From Bryoerythrophyllum caledonicum (lineage: Eukaryota; Streptophyta; Bryopsida; Pottiales; Pottiaceae), in assembly GCA_963971425.1 (NCBI GenBank), contig OZ020517.1:23570462-23634461 (forward strand): a stretch of 64,000 bases of DNA, in the 5' to 3' direction. Each line of letters opens with the position of its first letter. Positions within the stretch are counted from its first letter, which is position 1. The position numbers and the translations under genes are program-made. Shown here one piece after another: positions 1-11,512 of the stretch. The notes beneath the pieces are model-generated. The model was not told the origin of the DNA. It saw only the letters and a program-made list of their open reading frames with translations, and searched no databases.

Positions 1-1249
1 TATGGAGTTGTCCCATTGTTGCGTAGAGATCTTTTCAAAGGTTAGGAGTTAGATGGTGAGAGTTTGGGTATGAGTTGCATGCGCGTTGGAAATTTTATTT
101 TAAGGACCCGTCCAAATTACTGGACGTAGATGTAAACAAAGCCTTGAGTGTTGTGTAATCTTACCATATGGGAGCCAAGAAACACCATCGATGCCTATGG
201 CTTAACTTCCAACTCATATATCTACTATGTTACGTGAGATTGAGATGTTACGTAAGGTGGCAGACTGGAGGAGAACTCATGTCATATATGATGGTTTTCA
301 GGTGGCAGGTTTGGAACTGTGAACCACTTAGGTACCTCTACCTTACATCAGCTCTTGATATCATTTGGGTACATGTGCAGGTACATGTGCAGGTACATGT
401 GCAGGCACAGCAGGAAGAAGGTGGGAAGACTTCGGCGTTCTTTGTGCCCTTCATCGGAGCGGGACCCATCTCTATGTGGAGTTGGAGAAGCTGGCTGCGA
501 ACTGAAGAGGACATATCCAACATGTCAGCTCAGGTTTTGATGATCTCCCTGCAATGCACTCTCGACTGCTTCCGGCAGATAGAGTTTAAAAGAGGTTTGC
601 AAAGAAGTAGAAACGAGCTGGAAGTAGTAGAAATCTAGTGTCCCATTGACCTCCAGACAATGCTTCCAACTTCATGGAGTAGAGGTGGAGGAGTGTAGAA
701 AGTGGAAAAACAGGAGCATGCAGGAAAATTAACTAGTTGTATACATGTGGTCTTGCCATTCAGTCGGTGTGTAACTTCATACTTTCATGTGAACCCGGAG
801 CGTATATCCTATTTTGGATTTGACAATGTTCCAGAAGAGAATGAACGTCGCGATGCTTAATGATCACAAATCCTGATAGAGTACTGGAACATGATACGAC
901 TTCCCAATCGTATAATCCTTTCCACCAACTCAGTCAATATTTCGGACAAAGTAACATCACACATGGTACACGAAGAAATCTTCAACACAAACCGACCATG
1001 ATCTCTTCTAATCTACATCTAAAGGTAGCTTGTAGCTAGTAGATGTGTCCTCAAACATTTGCAGTCCTAGTCTCAGGCTGCAGTTTGGCAATGTACAGCT
1101 CTGGAATCAAGACTCCCTCTATACAATGGAGTCAAAGGTGAGCTAGTGAATCCAGAGGAAGAAAAAAGGAACTATGGAACACGACTAATCTGCAAGCTGC
1201 ATGAGAAGGGGAACCATCTTCCAAGCTTGGGAAAAGTACATTAAATAGT
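1..1249. other. No supportable gene; intergenic
   Basis: Open frames here are short and have no recognisable motif. The only clear structure is a small tandem repeat at 369-404. The last ~150 bases probably belong to the 3' end of the annexin transcript that ends its coding region at 1250. Confidence 0.5.
369..404. repeat. 12-bp minisatellite, three copies
   Basis: Three perfect head-to-tail copies of gtacatgtgcag, each containing the palindrome acatgt. It lies outside any supported gene. Confidence 0.9.
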
Positions 1250-3165
1250 CTACATCTGAAAGGAGCCCTGGGTGCTTGACCTGGGACTGTAGTATGAGAC
1301 GGAGCCATTCTGGGAGCCGTTTTGGGAACCATTGGACGGTGGGCGCGCCGCAGAGCCATTGGAGGTCCTGGGACTGTAAAAGGACGCCGACGCGTTGGAA
1401 GCCCTGGGGCTGTTCAATCCAAGGTCCCCTGGTCCGACAAGGGTGAGAAGGAGGTACCGGTAGTTCCCAGACGTGTCATTCGCAATCGTCTCCTCCAGAG
1501 TTCTCTTGCTTTCATTCGTGAACTCCAGCTTCACGTATTGCATGTCTACCTCGGCTCGCGTTGTGATGGCCCGGATCAATGCGTCGTCGTCTGTTCCTGC
1601 TTCTCCTAGCGCCGCACATAATTCCTGAAAAACAAAAACAAAACACTCCATTAACCCATCTCTGCAAAAACTACGGAAAGAAAAATAAAATCACCTGAAG
1701 TATGCATACAATCAGCTCTCGATTGATCTACTCCGAGGAATGAAAGGCCGCTAATTCATGGTTGATCTCATGCAAACTAGTTCCTCACATTCACGACAGC
1801 TATAACTTCCTCAACTTGAACTTAGAAGCTCTTCTATTGAGCTGGTAACTATTTGGAGTGAGGGAATAGTAAGCTAAACCAAGAGGAGGTGATTTTACAA
1901 ATAACTGCTGTATTTCGAGATCCTGTTTGCTGAAATATTACCTCGGCATAGAATTTTGCAGGCTGACGGAAACACATCACTGTATACCGCAATGCTTGTT
2001 CGAAGTCTCCAGCGCTCTCCCTTGCTAAGGACTGCAAACACCACCTTGTGGTTCAGCCTTGAATGCAATAAGGATTGGACGAGAAAACACAGTGAGAAAA
2101 TACAGTCTACCTGCTCAAAATCATGGCCGAAATGCTGGTGATAGTAATTCAACGTGGCCGTCAGCTGCTGCGCACTCCGGGTGCAAAAAACGCGGATCAG
2201 AGTGTCCTCATCCTCAGCTGATTTCCCTGTAAACACCTTGTTGAGTTGGTGTGCATCGTTCAAAGCAATGTACCTGTCAACAGTCGTGTTCTCCGGTCGG
2301 TTGCCACGAACTAGCGCCAACAAAAGCTGCACAGAGTAGTTTCCCAATTCAGCATCTAAGAGAACAATCAGAAGAAGAGTTGGGAATTTCAGTTGGAGTC
2401 TCACCTTAGTAATACCAACCAAACGCTTTGGAGCTTCCTTCACCTTGGGCTCACTTCCACGCCAAAACACCCACTTCTTCTGCTCGAAATCATGACCATA
2501 ATTCAAGCATTGTCAGTAATTCCAATGCCAATACTACAAGTGCTCTGTGAAACAGCATGGGTATTCAGCCATATCACCTTTCAAACCAAAAAAGGAGAGG
2601 AACTCTTACCTTGGTCTGAAACTCAACAAAAGTAGAACCCGTGCCATCTATATGATTCTCTAGGGTTTGATTGAACATGGTGTAATACGCTTGCTTGATC
2701 AGGTAGATTTGCGCCGAGTTTCGTGTACAAACCAACCCAATGAGAGCGCGATCCGCCTTCATCCCGCCCACTTTCAGCAGCTCGTACATAAGAATTGCGT
2801 CGCGCTCAGCCGAGTCCATCATCCACAGCAGTATACATTTCTACGGCACAACATCATCTCCACATGTCAGACAGGCTCTGAGTCAATGTATTCACAGGGA
2901 GTAGTAGGGAGGGGCACTGACTGACCTCAAGCTTGCCGCTGAAGGCGGCCTTGAGGCGCTTGTGCAAGCTCTCCCCGTACACGGTCTGGTACGCCTGCGC
3001 AATCTCCAGGCGCTGCGCTTGCGTCCTCCTGCCCAAGATTTCTATCACCTTCTTCTCGTTGCACCCCAGCCCCGCGTTGATGCCCTTGATGCCCTTGAAG
3101 GACGACCGGAGATCCTTGCAGTCTTCTTGCAGGTTGAAGTAAGGCGGCAAGGTCAGTGTCCCCAT
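1250..3165 (-). CDS. Annexin with Ser/Asn-rich C-terminal tail
   Basis: Annexins are Ca2+-dependent phospholipid-binding proteins of cytosol and membrane surface. Exons on the minus strand are 3165-2926, 2840-2610, about 2479-2111, 2031-1942 and 1624-1250, with GT-AG borders. The N-terminus (MGTLTLPPYF, then QEDCKDLRSSFKG) matches plant annexins. Repeat 1 ends YGESLHKRLKAAFSGKLE, repeat 2 has RALIGLVCTRN, repeat 3 DEDTLIRVFCTRS and repeat 4 TDDDALIRAITTR, followed by DTSGNYRYLLLTLVG. The canonical GxGT calcium loops of repeats 2-4 are altered (VGGMKAD, TGKSAED, GEAGTD); only repeat 1 keeps GLG and the distal Glu. About 47 residues after repeat 4 are rich in Ser, Asn, Gly and Pro, with YSPR motifs, which is unusual for plant annexins. 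The exon 2 to 3 border is unresolved: a 75-nt mini-exon at 2479-2405 is bounded by good splice sites, but the next acceptor (2357) is out of phase. Read through without splicing, the frame stays open, giving about 434 residues. Confidence 0.85.
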
Positions 3166-4399
3166 TGGTCTCGAACCGCCCCACCCCCACCTCAGCCTCT
3201 ATCTGCAACGAATCACAGCCCTAGGTCTGGACGGCGCCGGTACCCCATAGAGACGACGCTTCACAGTGAACCTGGACACGATCTCCGAAGGCGGAAAACA
3301 GATCAAAAACAGGAGAAGACGCAACCACCAACAGGATCAGAACCGGACCGGCGCCCACATTGGCTCATTCGCCGAACTCCACCCGCCGTCGTCTGTCTGA
3401 GGCGCGGATCCCACTCTCCAAGTATGGCATCGTTCTGACACTCGCGACAACCTCCGCGCTCCAAATAAAGCTGGAATCCTCAACTGGCATCCTCAACAAC
3501 CCAGCTCCGGTGTCTGTCCGCAACACATCGCAAACTAAGTAGCTAGAAAACCATACAACAGGAACTGCCGCTGCAGCCGACAGACAGCTAGCTCTGCCGC
3601 AGAATCCCCGCTCCACCAAGCCTGCCGCAATTTTGCAGCCTGGTAGATGGCGGCATTAAGAGTAGAGGGCGGTAAAAACCGGTGCAGAGTGCGCCCCGGA
3701 TTTCGGCTGGCGGTCAAAAGGCGAACACGGTATCGTGAGATGAATGATAATAAATATCTTGCCGCGGAGAGCGTCGAAGTTGTTGTCTTGCACGTAACCG
3801 AGCTATGGCGATGCGTTGCACGCTTGTGCTGCAACTGCGGTGCTTTGTTTCGGGGAGTTGTTACTGCAACTGCGAAGGTCCATGAGAAAGTTACTTCCTG
3901 TCTAGACTGCGAGTTTGATGTTGCCGCTTTGACGTTGATGGAGAATTGACATAAGGTAAGGCCCCCTAAAACCGACAAGTTAAGGAATGTGCATATATGG
4001 GGAGAGGAGACAAGTATACTGTTATTTTTCAGTGGTAGCCAATGGAATTACAATTCCAACCCAAGTGGTTTCATATTTTTTCGACGAAAACTGAATTAGT
4101 TATGAATTTTCAAACTGTGCAGCCATGTTTAGTGGGTGGCTAGCAGTAGGTACCCCCAATAACCAACGACCAAAAGTAAGGGTCTTGACTAATAGCAAAC
4201 CTCCATTTGGAGCCAAATTGGTGGTAATGGGATGGAAGAAGGTTGGATGTATCCCAATTTTATAGGCGTTGGCTATGGGTTTTTGTTGGTTATGGGTGGG
4301 CTTACCTTATTTGCAAGCTCTTGAAAAGGGTAAATCAATTCTCTTGGAATGCACTGAGGATTTTTGTATTCTATTGGGTTGTTTATTCCCTAAAGAGAA
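3166..4399. other. Annexin upstream region and intergenic DNA
   Basis: The first few hundred bases are GC-richer than the DNA further left and probably hold the annexin promoter and 5' leader. An open frame at 3535-3978 (minus) has no motif or family resemblance and I do not call it a gene. No RNA gene was seen. Confidence 0.35.
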
Positions 4400-4815
4400 C
4401 GCATTCTGGAGGAATTTCTATTCCATTGATTAATAACTGCCAAGATGAACCTTTTGAGAATGTAACCATAGGATCTTCTCCTACACTTATATGAGATGAT
4501 GTGGTTAAAAATCTGTGAATTTTGACCATACGAATCGGAAGTCGATTGCAGTTAAAGTGAAGAAGAAGAAAAATTGTACCCTATAGATACATTTGGTCTT
4601 TTAGGGATTAACCCCTAAAAGACTAGGTGTTTGTTTAGGGGACAATTTTTTTCAATTTGACTATAATTGTATTTCAACTCATACGGTCAGGAATTGCAAT
4701 TTTTTTACCACATCATCTCATATAAGTTTAGAAGAAGATCCTAGGATTACATTCTACAAAGGTTAGTTTTTAATCAATGGAGTAGAGATTCCTCTAAAAT
4801 ACCTCGGGCCTTTCA
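4400..4815. repeat. Foldback element (MITE-like), ~200-bp arms
   Basis: The left half (about 4408-4600) is repeated as its reverse complement in the right half (about 4610-4800), with the turn near 4605 in aaaccta/taggggtt-like sequence. Matching blocks include aggaatttctattccattga on the left against tcaatggagtagagattcct on the right, and ggatcttct...cttatatgag against its complement. Single-arm relatives lie at 9595-9835 and 43530-43765, so this is a dispersed family. No coding capacity is seen. It is probably a non-autonomous foldback DNA element. Confidence 0.8.
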
Positions 4816-5589
4816 AGGTTTGAAGGTCTCAACTTGCTCGTCACTTATGGCAAAGGTTTTCATTTTCTTTTCGCATCGCATCGCGGGAGAAAGCCAATTT
4901 TATGGCCAAGATCACACTATTGCTCTCCACTAAGTATAACTCTTCATCTTTATGGCTATTCAAGGACATTTAGGATCAAAGTGCATCCATGTTGAAGGAG
5001 AGAATGACACATTATTATGCATTCTATGAAGTGGGAGAATGGTAACTCAAGGTCAATTTCACTTTAATCCCTAAAGGCCCATTTTCTAGTAATAATAAAT
5101 CCTCTGATGATGACAATGATGGGCAGTTGGATGGTAGGACATGGAGATTGAAGTGGGGTACTGATGTAAGTGCATGATGAGGTAATTCAGGTGTGTTGCT
5201 GTGCCAGTAGTTGCAGGAAGCAATAAACCACACATTAAAACCAAAAGGCAATTATGGTAGTTCTTGAACTTCCCTTCCTTGCCCAATTCTTGAACTTTTA
5301 CAATAATGTAAAAAGTTGACACCATGCAAAGTCAAAGTCCATTTCGTTTAGAAAGGAGCAAAAATTATCATCTCTCTTCACCTCAAAGACCATAACCTTT
5401 TAACCCCTAAATTACCAAGACTTCCCTTGGGGGACTCTTGAAAGTTCTGGCAGGTTTCTCTGGTGTCAATTTATAACATTTTTTTTAAAAATTACTGTAG
5501 ATGGACATTACTTAGAGCTTTGTCCGAGTCCAATCTTTTCCTCAATCCGATATTTCATGAAAAAGTTATAGGGTTTTGAAGTTCACATG
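4816..5589. other. AT-rich intergenic DNA
   Basis: No gene is supported. Short stretches near 5290-5420 (for example the segment around accatgcaaagtcaaagtcc) resemble parts of the 5590-6370 dispersed repeat, so this is probably decayed repeat DNA. Confidence 0.4.
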
Positions 5590-6370
5590 GGGAGAGCGGG
5601 CTCGTCGGGCAACTTCAAAAACTTTTGCTACACACTCTATTGAATGTGAGATTTCCAATTGTAGCAAATAATAATACTTTCTTTCATATAGTCAGAAAAA
5701 ATCTCTTGTCTTTAGTGAAAACTAACATATTAACCCAAGTCAAATATTTTCACACATTGTCGCACATTGTCCGGCAAGGTACCAAAAAATATTCTATCTT
5801 TCTACATAAAACTTTGCGATCTTCATAGTTTTAAGTTTTTATATTTTCCACGCCATTATGTGGTGTAGACCTTTTCATTAGCCATTCGGATTCTCATTCT
5901 AAAACATATTGAGTTCACAAAAAAAAATGTGGATTGACAATTTTTTAACCTCCACTCCTTGCACAATTTTTTTTAATATGCTACACCCTTGCTTTACCTC
6001 TAAAAATTGTTGTACAAGGAACTGATATCATGCTTAACGTGGTGGTAAAGAATTTAGACCTTGAGTAGTGCAAAAATTGGACACCAAGTAAAGCCAGAGT
6101 CAGCTGATCTACTAAACGCAGGGAAGAAAATGAACCCTTTTCTCTACTTCAAACACTATAATCTTTCAATCCGTGCAATCAAAGTTAATGAAATTTTGTG
6201 AGTATGTTACTTAATAAGTCGTTACTGAGATCCTACGGTTTAAACTAGAAATAAAAGTTTTGTTTTCTTCCTTACTCATTGCAGTGAATTGAGCAATTTT
6301 GAAGTGTTTTCGGTTTGGAAATGGCTTGGTTAACCAGTGGAGTCAAAGTTAATGGAAATTTCATTTCTCA
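5590..6370 (+). repeat. ~780-bp dispersed repeat, copy A
   Basis: Most of this stretch reappears in reverse complement at 43945-44570 and its right part in direct orientation at 56115-56340. Shared blocks include tgacttgggttgatatg-like sequence near 5735, the segment around ctccttgcacaattt near 5955, and actataatctttcaatccgtg near 6167. No open frame of note is present. It is probably a non-autonomous transposable element of unknown class. Confidence 0.75.
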
Positions 6371-7654
6371 GTCTTATACAGGATCTATAGTGAAAGTTAA
6401 ATTTATACTCCTTTACCTTTTCCACCCCTTGCACTAAATGGATAAATTGGAAGTGTTTTTTAAAATAAAAATTAGCCAATGAACGAAAGTAAGCAAACCA
6501 TTCATAAATTAAAGCACAGGTCTTATAAATAGTGAATCAATAATTTTTTCCTTGATGATTTTTCCAAATGATCTTTGTGAAGCTGTCTTAATACATATTA
6601 AAATATCCATCTCTTAAAAAACATATGTTATTGAAAATATTTATCAAAAAAATTGCATTCATTTTCTTCCATTTGTAAAATATTTTCCCTCCAATTCAAG
6701 ATTAAACTATCACTATAAAAAATTTAAAAAATCATCCACAAATGATTATAATTTTTCTCCCCGACAAGGTTTAGTTCATCTTTATTCTTATTTTTACTTT
6801 TTCCATCTAAAGTATAATAGAAGTTCGCGCATTTAGTGAGATCCTTGAATTTGGAAGGCACCTCTTTTTTTGCAACTAAAGTAACTCTTAATTTGGAAAA
6901 AGAAAATAAAAGATTCAATTGCATGAGCAGCCAGCCAATCCGTAGTCCGTTGAAGCTTTCTTCTATTTTCTTCCTATTCTTGACAATAAAGGTCCCCGAT
7001 GCATTTGATCCAAAAAGCAATTCACCCTAAAACAGGCATTTTATTAAAAAAATAAATTATTAACACAAACGATATGCCTGGTGCCACAATCCATTTGCCA
7101 CACATGCAATGAATCAGGCATGTTTTTGATCCAACTGTGTGAGAAAGGGAAAACACAGACCAATACAAAAGAGGATGGATTTTCTTGGTCATTGCACTAT
7201 CCTTGGCAATGCTATTTGAGTTCCAGAGATTTCTCAACTCTGCATCCAATCACAAACCGTTGCATTAAAATGGCATAATTTCTAGTCTCTTATGTTCTTC
7301 TCCAGAATGTACAATGTGGCATAATGCTTGGTCACTTCTGTTCATCTCCAGAAGGTCATCATTTTTGAGTATGTGATGTAGCTCTGGATGTGCATGCGCA
7401 TTGATGATGTGGAGTCTTGTCCTCCATTTGTCACCATGGAAGCTCACTTTGATTTGCACCATGGAAGCTCTGTGAGGTTGTGAAGAGCAACCCTTAGATC
7501 TGAGAACCAATCGAACCACTCAATAAGCTCATGTAGATGAGTGCGGATGGAGAGCGGATGGGGTTGCGTTGGGCCATGGTGATGGGCCTCACCAAACAAT
7601 AAGTAAATTCAGATGTAACTTGAAAAGTATAAATTGGTTCCGAGTGTCAATGCG
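6371..7654. other. AT-rich intergenic DNA
   Basis: No gene, RNA or terminal-repeat structure is supported. The small open frames on both strands have no recognised motif. Confidence 0.35.
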
Positions 7655-7870
7655 TTGGGAACTCTATGGGAGCGTGGGGAACACATTGGGTCCACTGAGG
7701 AATGCAATTGGGAACACACTATGGAATACTTGGGAACAAAATGGGAACTCATCAGGAACTCATTGGGTACGTTGGATAAATCATTGGGAACGTGTTGGGA
7801 ACTTTATGGGAACACTCCATGAACGCGGTGGAAACAAGATGGGAAATCATTGGGAACTCAATGTGAAACA
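7655..7870 (+). repeat. Degenerate minisatellite built on ttgggaac
   Basis: About fifteen imperfect copies of a short unit related to cattgggaactcatgggaac follow each other at irregular spacing. The region is transcribed in silico as several accidental short frames. It looks like an ageing tandem array. Confidence 0.7.
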
Positions 7871-9594
7871 ATGGATCATGGATGAATTACTAATATGTTA
7901 AAAAGATAAATAAGAAGAGGGTAACCAAATGGTTTGGTTAGAAGCCAAATTAGATTTTACCAAGAAACTAATTTGGCCGTGAGGAGCCTAACCCGGACTC
8001 ATAGGAAGCATATCTGAGAAATGATGCCCAGTTTGGGAGTCATGTTCGTCTGCCTAATCATTGGCCTTCACTGCATATGCCCAAAGCTTTGATTGGAAGG
8101 CTTCCTCACTTTAGAAAGTGTACCCTAAGTGTGGGTTGGTTTCTTACATAGTTAATTCACAATGGAGAATGTTTAAAAAAATTGGAAAATTTAAGGGATT
8201 TGTCTAACCCCTAAAGTTCCTTGGCGTTTTCGCTCAAATACTGGTCCAAAATTGCCACTGTCAAAAAGAGGCACAAAAATCACATTTTTGAGCAAGACTT
8301 TGGACTTTTGACCGTAAGATCGTAAAATAGAGTCCTATCTATGTATGCCATTTTTTTTGGTTGCAATCCACGGCACGGATATGAAGATTATAGCATTTGA
8401 AGTGTAAGAAATAGTTTTTTTTGTCCCTTGCCGGGCAAGGCCAACCCACTTTGACTTTGCATATCTTGTAACTTTTACAATAAAGTGTATTCGGAACCAT
8501 CACCAATATGATTCATATGATGTTAGCTAATTGCGTGCAAAATTTTAGGTCAAAATGAGGAGTGAAGCATGTTGAAATAAATAGTTTAGTGCATGGGGGT
8601 ACAAAATAGTAAATTCTCTAATTTTAAACAATTTATTGAATTATCCAAGCAATTTTTGGTAGGACAATCTTTGAAAATGGGCCTTGTTCATCAAATGTTG
8701 GGCCACGTCTTCCCCTACAAGTCAGGGTTGTTAAACTTTTGTTCACACGAGGGGGAAAAAAAAGAGGAAAAAAACACCCCACGTGGTGTACATGTGCTAG
8801 TTGCTCCGGAGGTAGATAGCTAGTAGGCCAATCCAATTCCATTTTTTAATTTGTTTTTCTTAAATAATTTTCTTGACTATTATTAAAGCCATCTTTCAAG
8901 GTTCTTCTCCCACCCATGATTTGGGTTGCCCCACCCCTCCTCCATCCTTTGCGCCCCTATTTACTACCCCTCTTTGACACTTGTGTATCATTGGTTTACA
9001 AGGCTGCTCAGGCTGCCCAGCGTTCCCATATTTGACTTCAAAGGCCAATACCTTTCAAACTATGAGTCCAAAAAAATAAAAATAAAATACTCCCATGAAG
9101 CTCTTATTAGGGACAATCTAGAATAAAAATTTCAAAAAATAAAGATTTTTTTTTATTCTTAGGAACTTCTCCAAAATAGAAATCATCCCCCCAAGAGACA
9201 CTTGGTCCTTTAGGGGCTAGGTGACACTCATGTAATGCCAAGGTGATTATTATTGTATCCAAGTACCTGCAAAAGGAAAAACCATTATTTCGGCAGTTAG
9301 GTGCCAAAACTAATCCGAACGTATGGTATCCCACTTGTTGAATTTGGCACCAATTTGCGACAAGAAGTTTCTCATACTTGGGGACCACGATGGACTGACC
9401 CCTCGTTGCCTCCAAGGGGATGGACGGAGATGGATGGGGGTTGTTCCCTTCTCCGTGCTGGAATTAAGTTTAGCACCTTTGAGTAGAAAGAATTGAAATC
9501 TCATATCAAGAATTTTAGCTGGTCAATATTTACACCAAAAATAATAGTCACCTCTCTTAAAAATTCTAGACTCTAGACTCCTGAACCCTAAACC
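7871..9594. other. AT-rich intergenic DNA
   Basis: No gene is supported. A few motifs of the aacccctaaaggaccaagtg type (about 8205 and 9200) look like ends of the foldback family at 4400-4815. Confidence 0.35.
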
Positions 9595-9835
9595 CCTAAA
9601 GGCCCATGGCGTTTAAGAGGAATTTCTACTCCGTAGATTATAATTTTCCAAGATTAACTTCTTGAGAACGTAACCGCAGGATCTTCTTCTAATTTTGTAC
9701 GAGATGATGTAGTTAAAATTTTGTGAATTTCGACCGTACGGAATGAAAGGTAATTATAGCCAAAGTGAAATATATTATACCCGGTAGGTACACTTGGGCC
9801 TTTAGGAAATAAACTCTAAAACCTTGGTATCGTTG
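9595..9835 (+). repeat. Single-arm relative of the 4400 foldback element
   Basis: From ggaatttctactccg through aggatcttcttct to agtgaaatatattat this matches the left arm of the element at 4400-4815, in the same orientation and with many substitutions. The opposite arm is not seen, so it is a partial copy. Confidence 0.7.
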
Positions 9836-9877
9836 CTTGAGCTTACAGACAGGATTGTAGTGGAAAAAACATGAGGG

Positions 9878-10291
9878 ATGCTCATGAAGTTGATCTCACG
9901 TGCCTTCAACCGAAAGCAAGCACTGGATACGAAGCGACTCTACGACGAGCGCGACAATCATGCTCTAGACAAGTACACCGTTCCGTGAGTATAGTGTAGA
10001 CCAGATTATTTGAAATTTCCTACACTAATTGAAAATTTACATGCAATTGTTGACTGACACACACTTGCTTGAGAACAAATACCCAATCAGAACTTGGCGT
10101 GCACATGCTTTGATGGAAATTAGTGTGAGTGATCTACATCAATAATCCCTCTACACTATATTCAGTGTTTAGTGTAGTTGCCATGCAAGTTAATTTAAGC
10201 AATCACTGTGCAGAATTGAATGCGTGCAGCGTCTCACGGCGCGTCTTTGTTAGCGGACCTAACATCGAGGCTCCCACGATTCAAGCCGCTG
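9878..10291 (+). CDS. Unidentified split gene, first two exons only
   Basis: I do not recognise the product. Exon 1 (9878-9984) starts at an ATG that follows an in-frame TGA and ends before a strong GTGAGT donor. Exon 2 (10230-10291) lies between a TGCAG acceptor and a GTACAG donor. The phases agree (2 then 1), giving MLMKLISRAFNRKQALDTKR, then LYDERDNHALDKYTVP, then VSRRVFVSGPNIEAPTIQAA. Both exons are GC-richer than the flanks. Further exons probably continue to about 11054, where an open stretch reads FRTEGDDLLRELTQDAVA before a stop, but I could not build a consistent chain; the introns I tried near 10510 were implausibly short. It converges on enkurin. Confidence 0.35.
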
Positions 10292-11512
10292 GTACAGTTC
10301 CCATGCACATCCCGGCAAATGCAGTGCACGTACATGCATGTATAGCTCATCTCTCATCTGTGTTTGCCACTTGCACCGGTCACGTTCATGAATGTACTGT
10401 AGAGGGAAGAAAAACCCGGAATCTAACCTGAACTGGGATCATCTCGTTTTCTTTTCCCTTCATATGATCGACAGAGAATTAGGAGTTCTGCGGCAAGAAC
10501 TGGGAGATGTAAAGGCGAACTAATATTATTTCAGGACAAGAAAAGGGTGACCATCAAGCAGAGTTCATGTCAAATTCTGAGTCAGACTACTGCTCACTTT
10601 GGAGTTATCTCTGAGAGGATGAGCCAAGCAGACATCTCCAACACGATGAGCCAAATTTGCTGCCAGGAAATGATGCACATTCTTATCCAGAGGTTGTATT
10701 CTAGTTGTACCCTGTCTGTTCATTACAGGGGATTTTATGTTTTGAGGTGCAGGAGGAGATCTGGCTATGGCTTAAGTTGCAGTAATCGAGTGCTTGAAGT
10801 TTCTAAGATGATTGGAAGAGGACTTGATGTTTAGTTCTTTTAAAGCGAGATAGTCATAGCAGACACACTTTGCACTATGGTAACAGAGTCCAAGAATCCC
10901 GCCTGTCACTCCAGTTCACGTGGCACAGGCAGAGACAGGGAGCTCCATATCCCATCTGAATAAACCTGCCTTCGTTAATGGCCTGACAAGAGTGGTTATT
11001 TCGCACCGAAGGTGACGACTTGCTACGAGAATTGACTCAAGATGCTGTTGCATAGATTTTTATGATATTCTCTTACATTGTTTATCACTCCATGGCAGAG
11101 CTGAACTTGGTTCTCCTTGATGACATGTGTAAGCAAAACTTTGAGGCAGATTGCTACCAACCTAGAGTTGACGGTTTCGTTAATCCAAGCAGTGTACATC
11201 CGGCATCTCAGTGCTTGATGATCTCAATGTTCCGGTGGAAGAACCTGTTTTTGTACCTTGGGAGGGGCCGTGTTGGACACCAAGATGACCTTCCGTGATA
11301 GAAGCGAGACATCTTTCTCCAGTTGATTAAGGTTTTCCTCGTATCTGTATCAGCAGAGATCCATTAGATTCACTGAAATGATACGTAGTAAGTGGCGTTT
11401 ATGCAATCAATGTAGCCCATAATTGTGAAGGTGGCAGTCTCAACCCTTCAATTGTTAAGAAGGCTATTTCACTGCTTTGAAGTAATGATCCACTTCCTTC
11501 TTTTGTGACCCA

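Noticed and set aside
168-638. 156-codon frame (plus)
   Set aside because: Runs through a minisatellite and has no recognisable domain.
3535-3978. 147-codon frame on the minus strand
   Set aside because: No motif, no splice context and Thr/Ser-rich composition without family resemblance.
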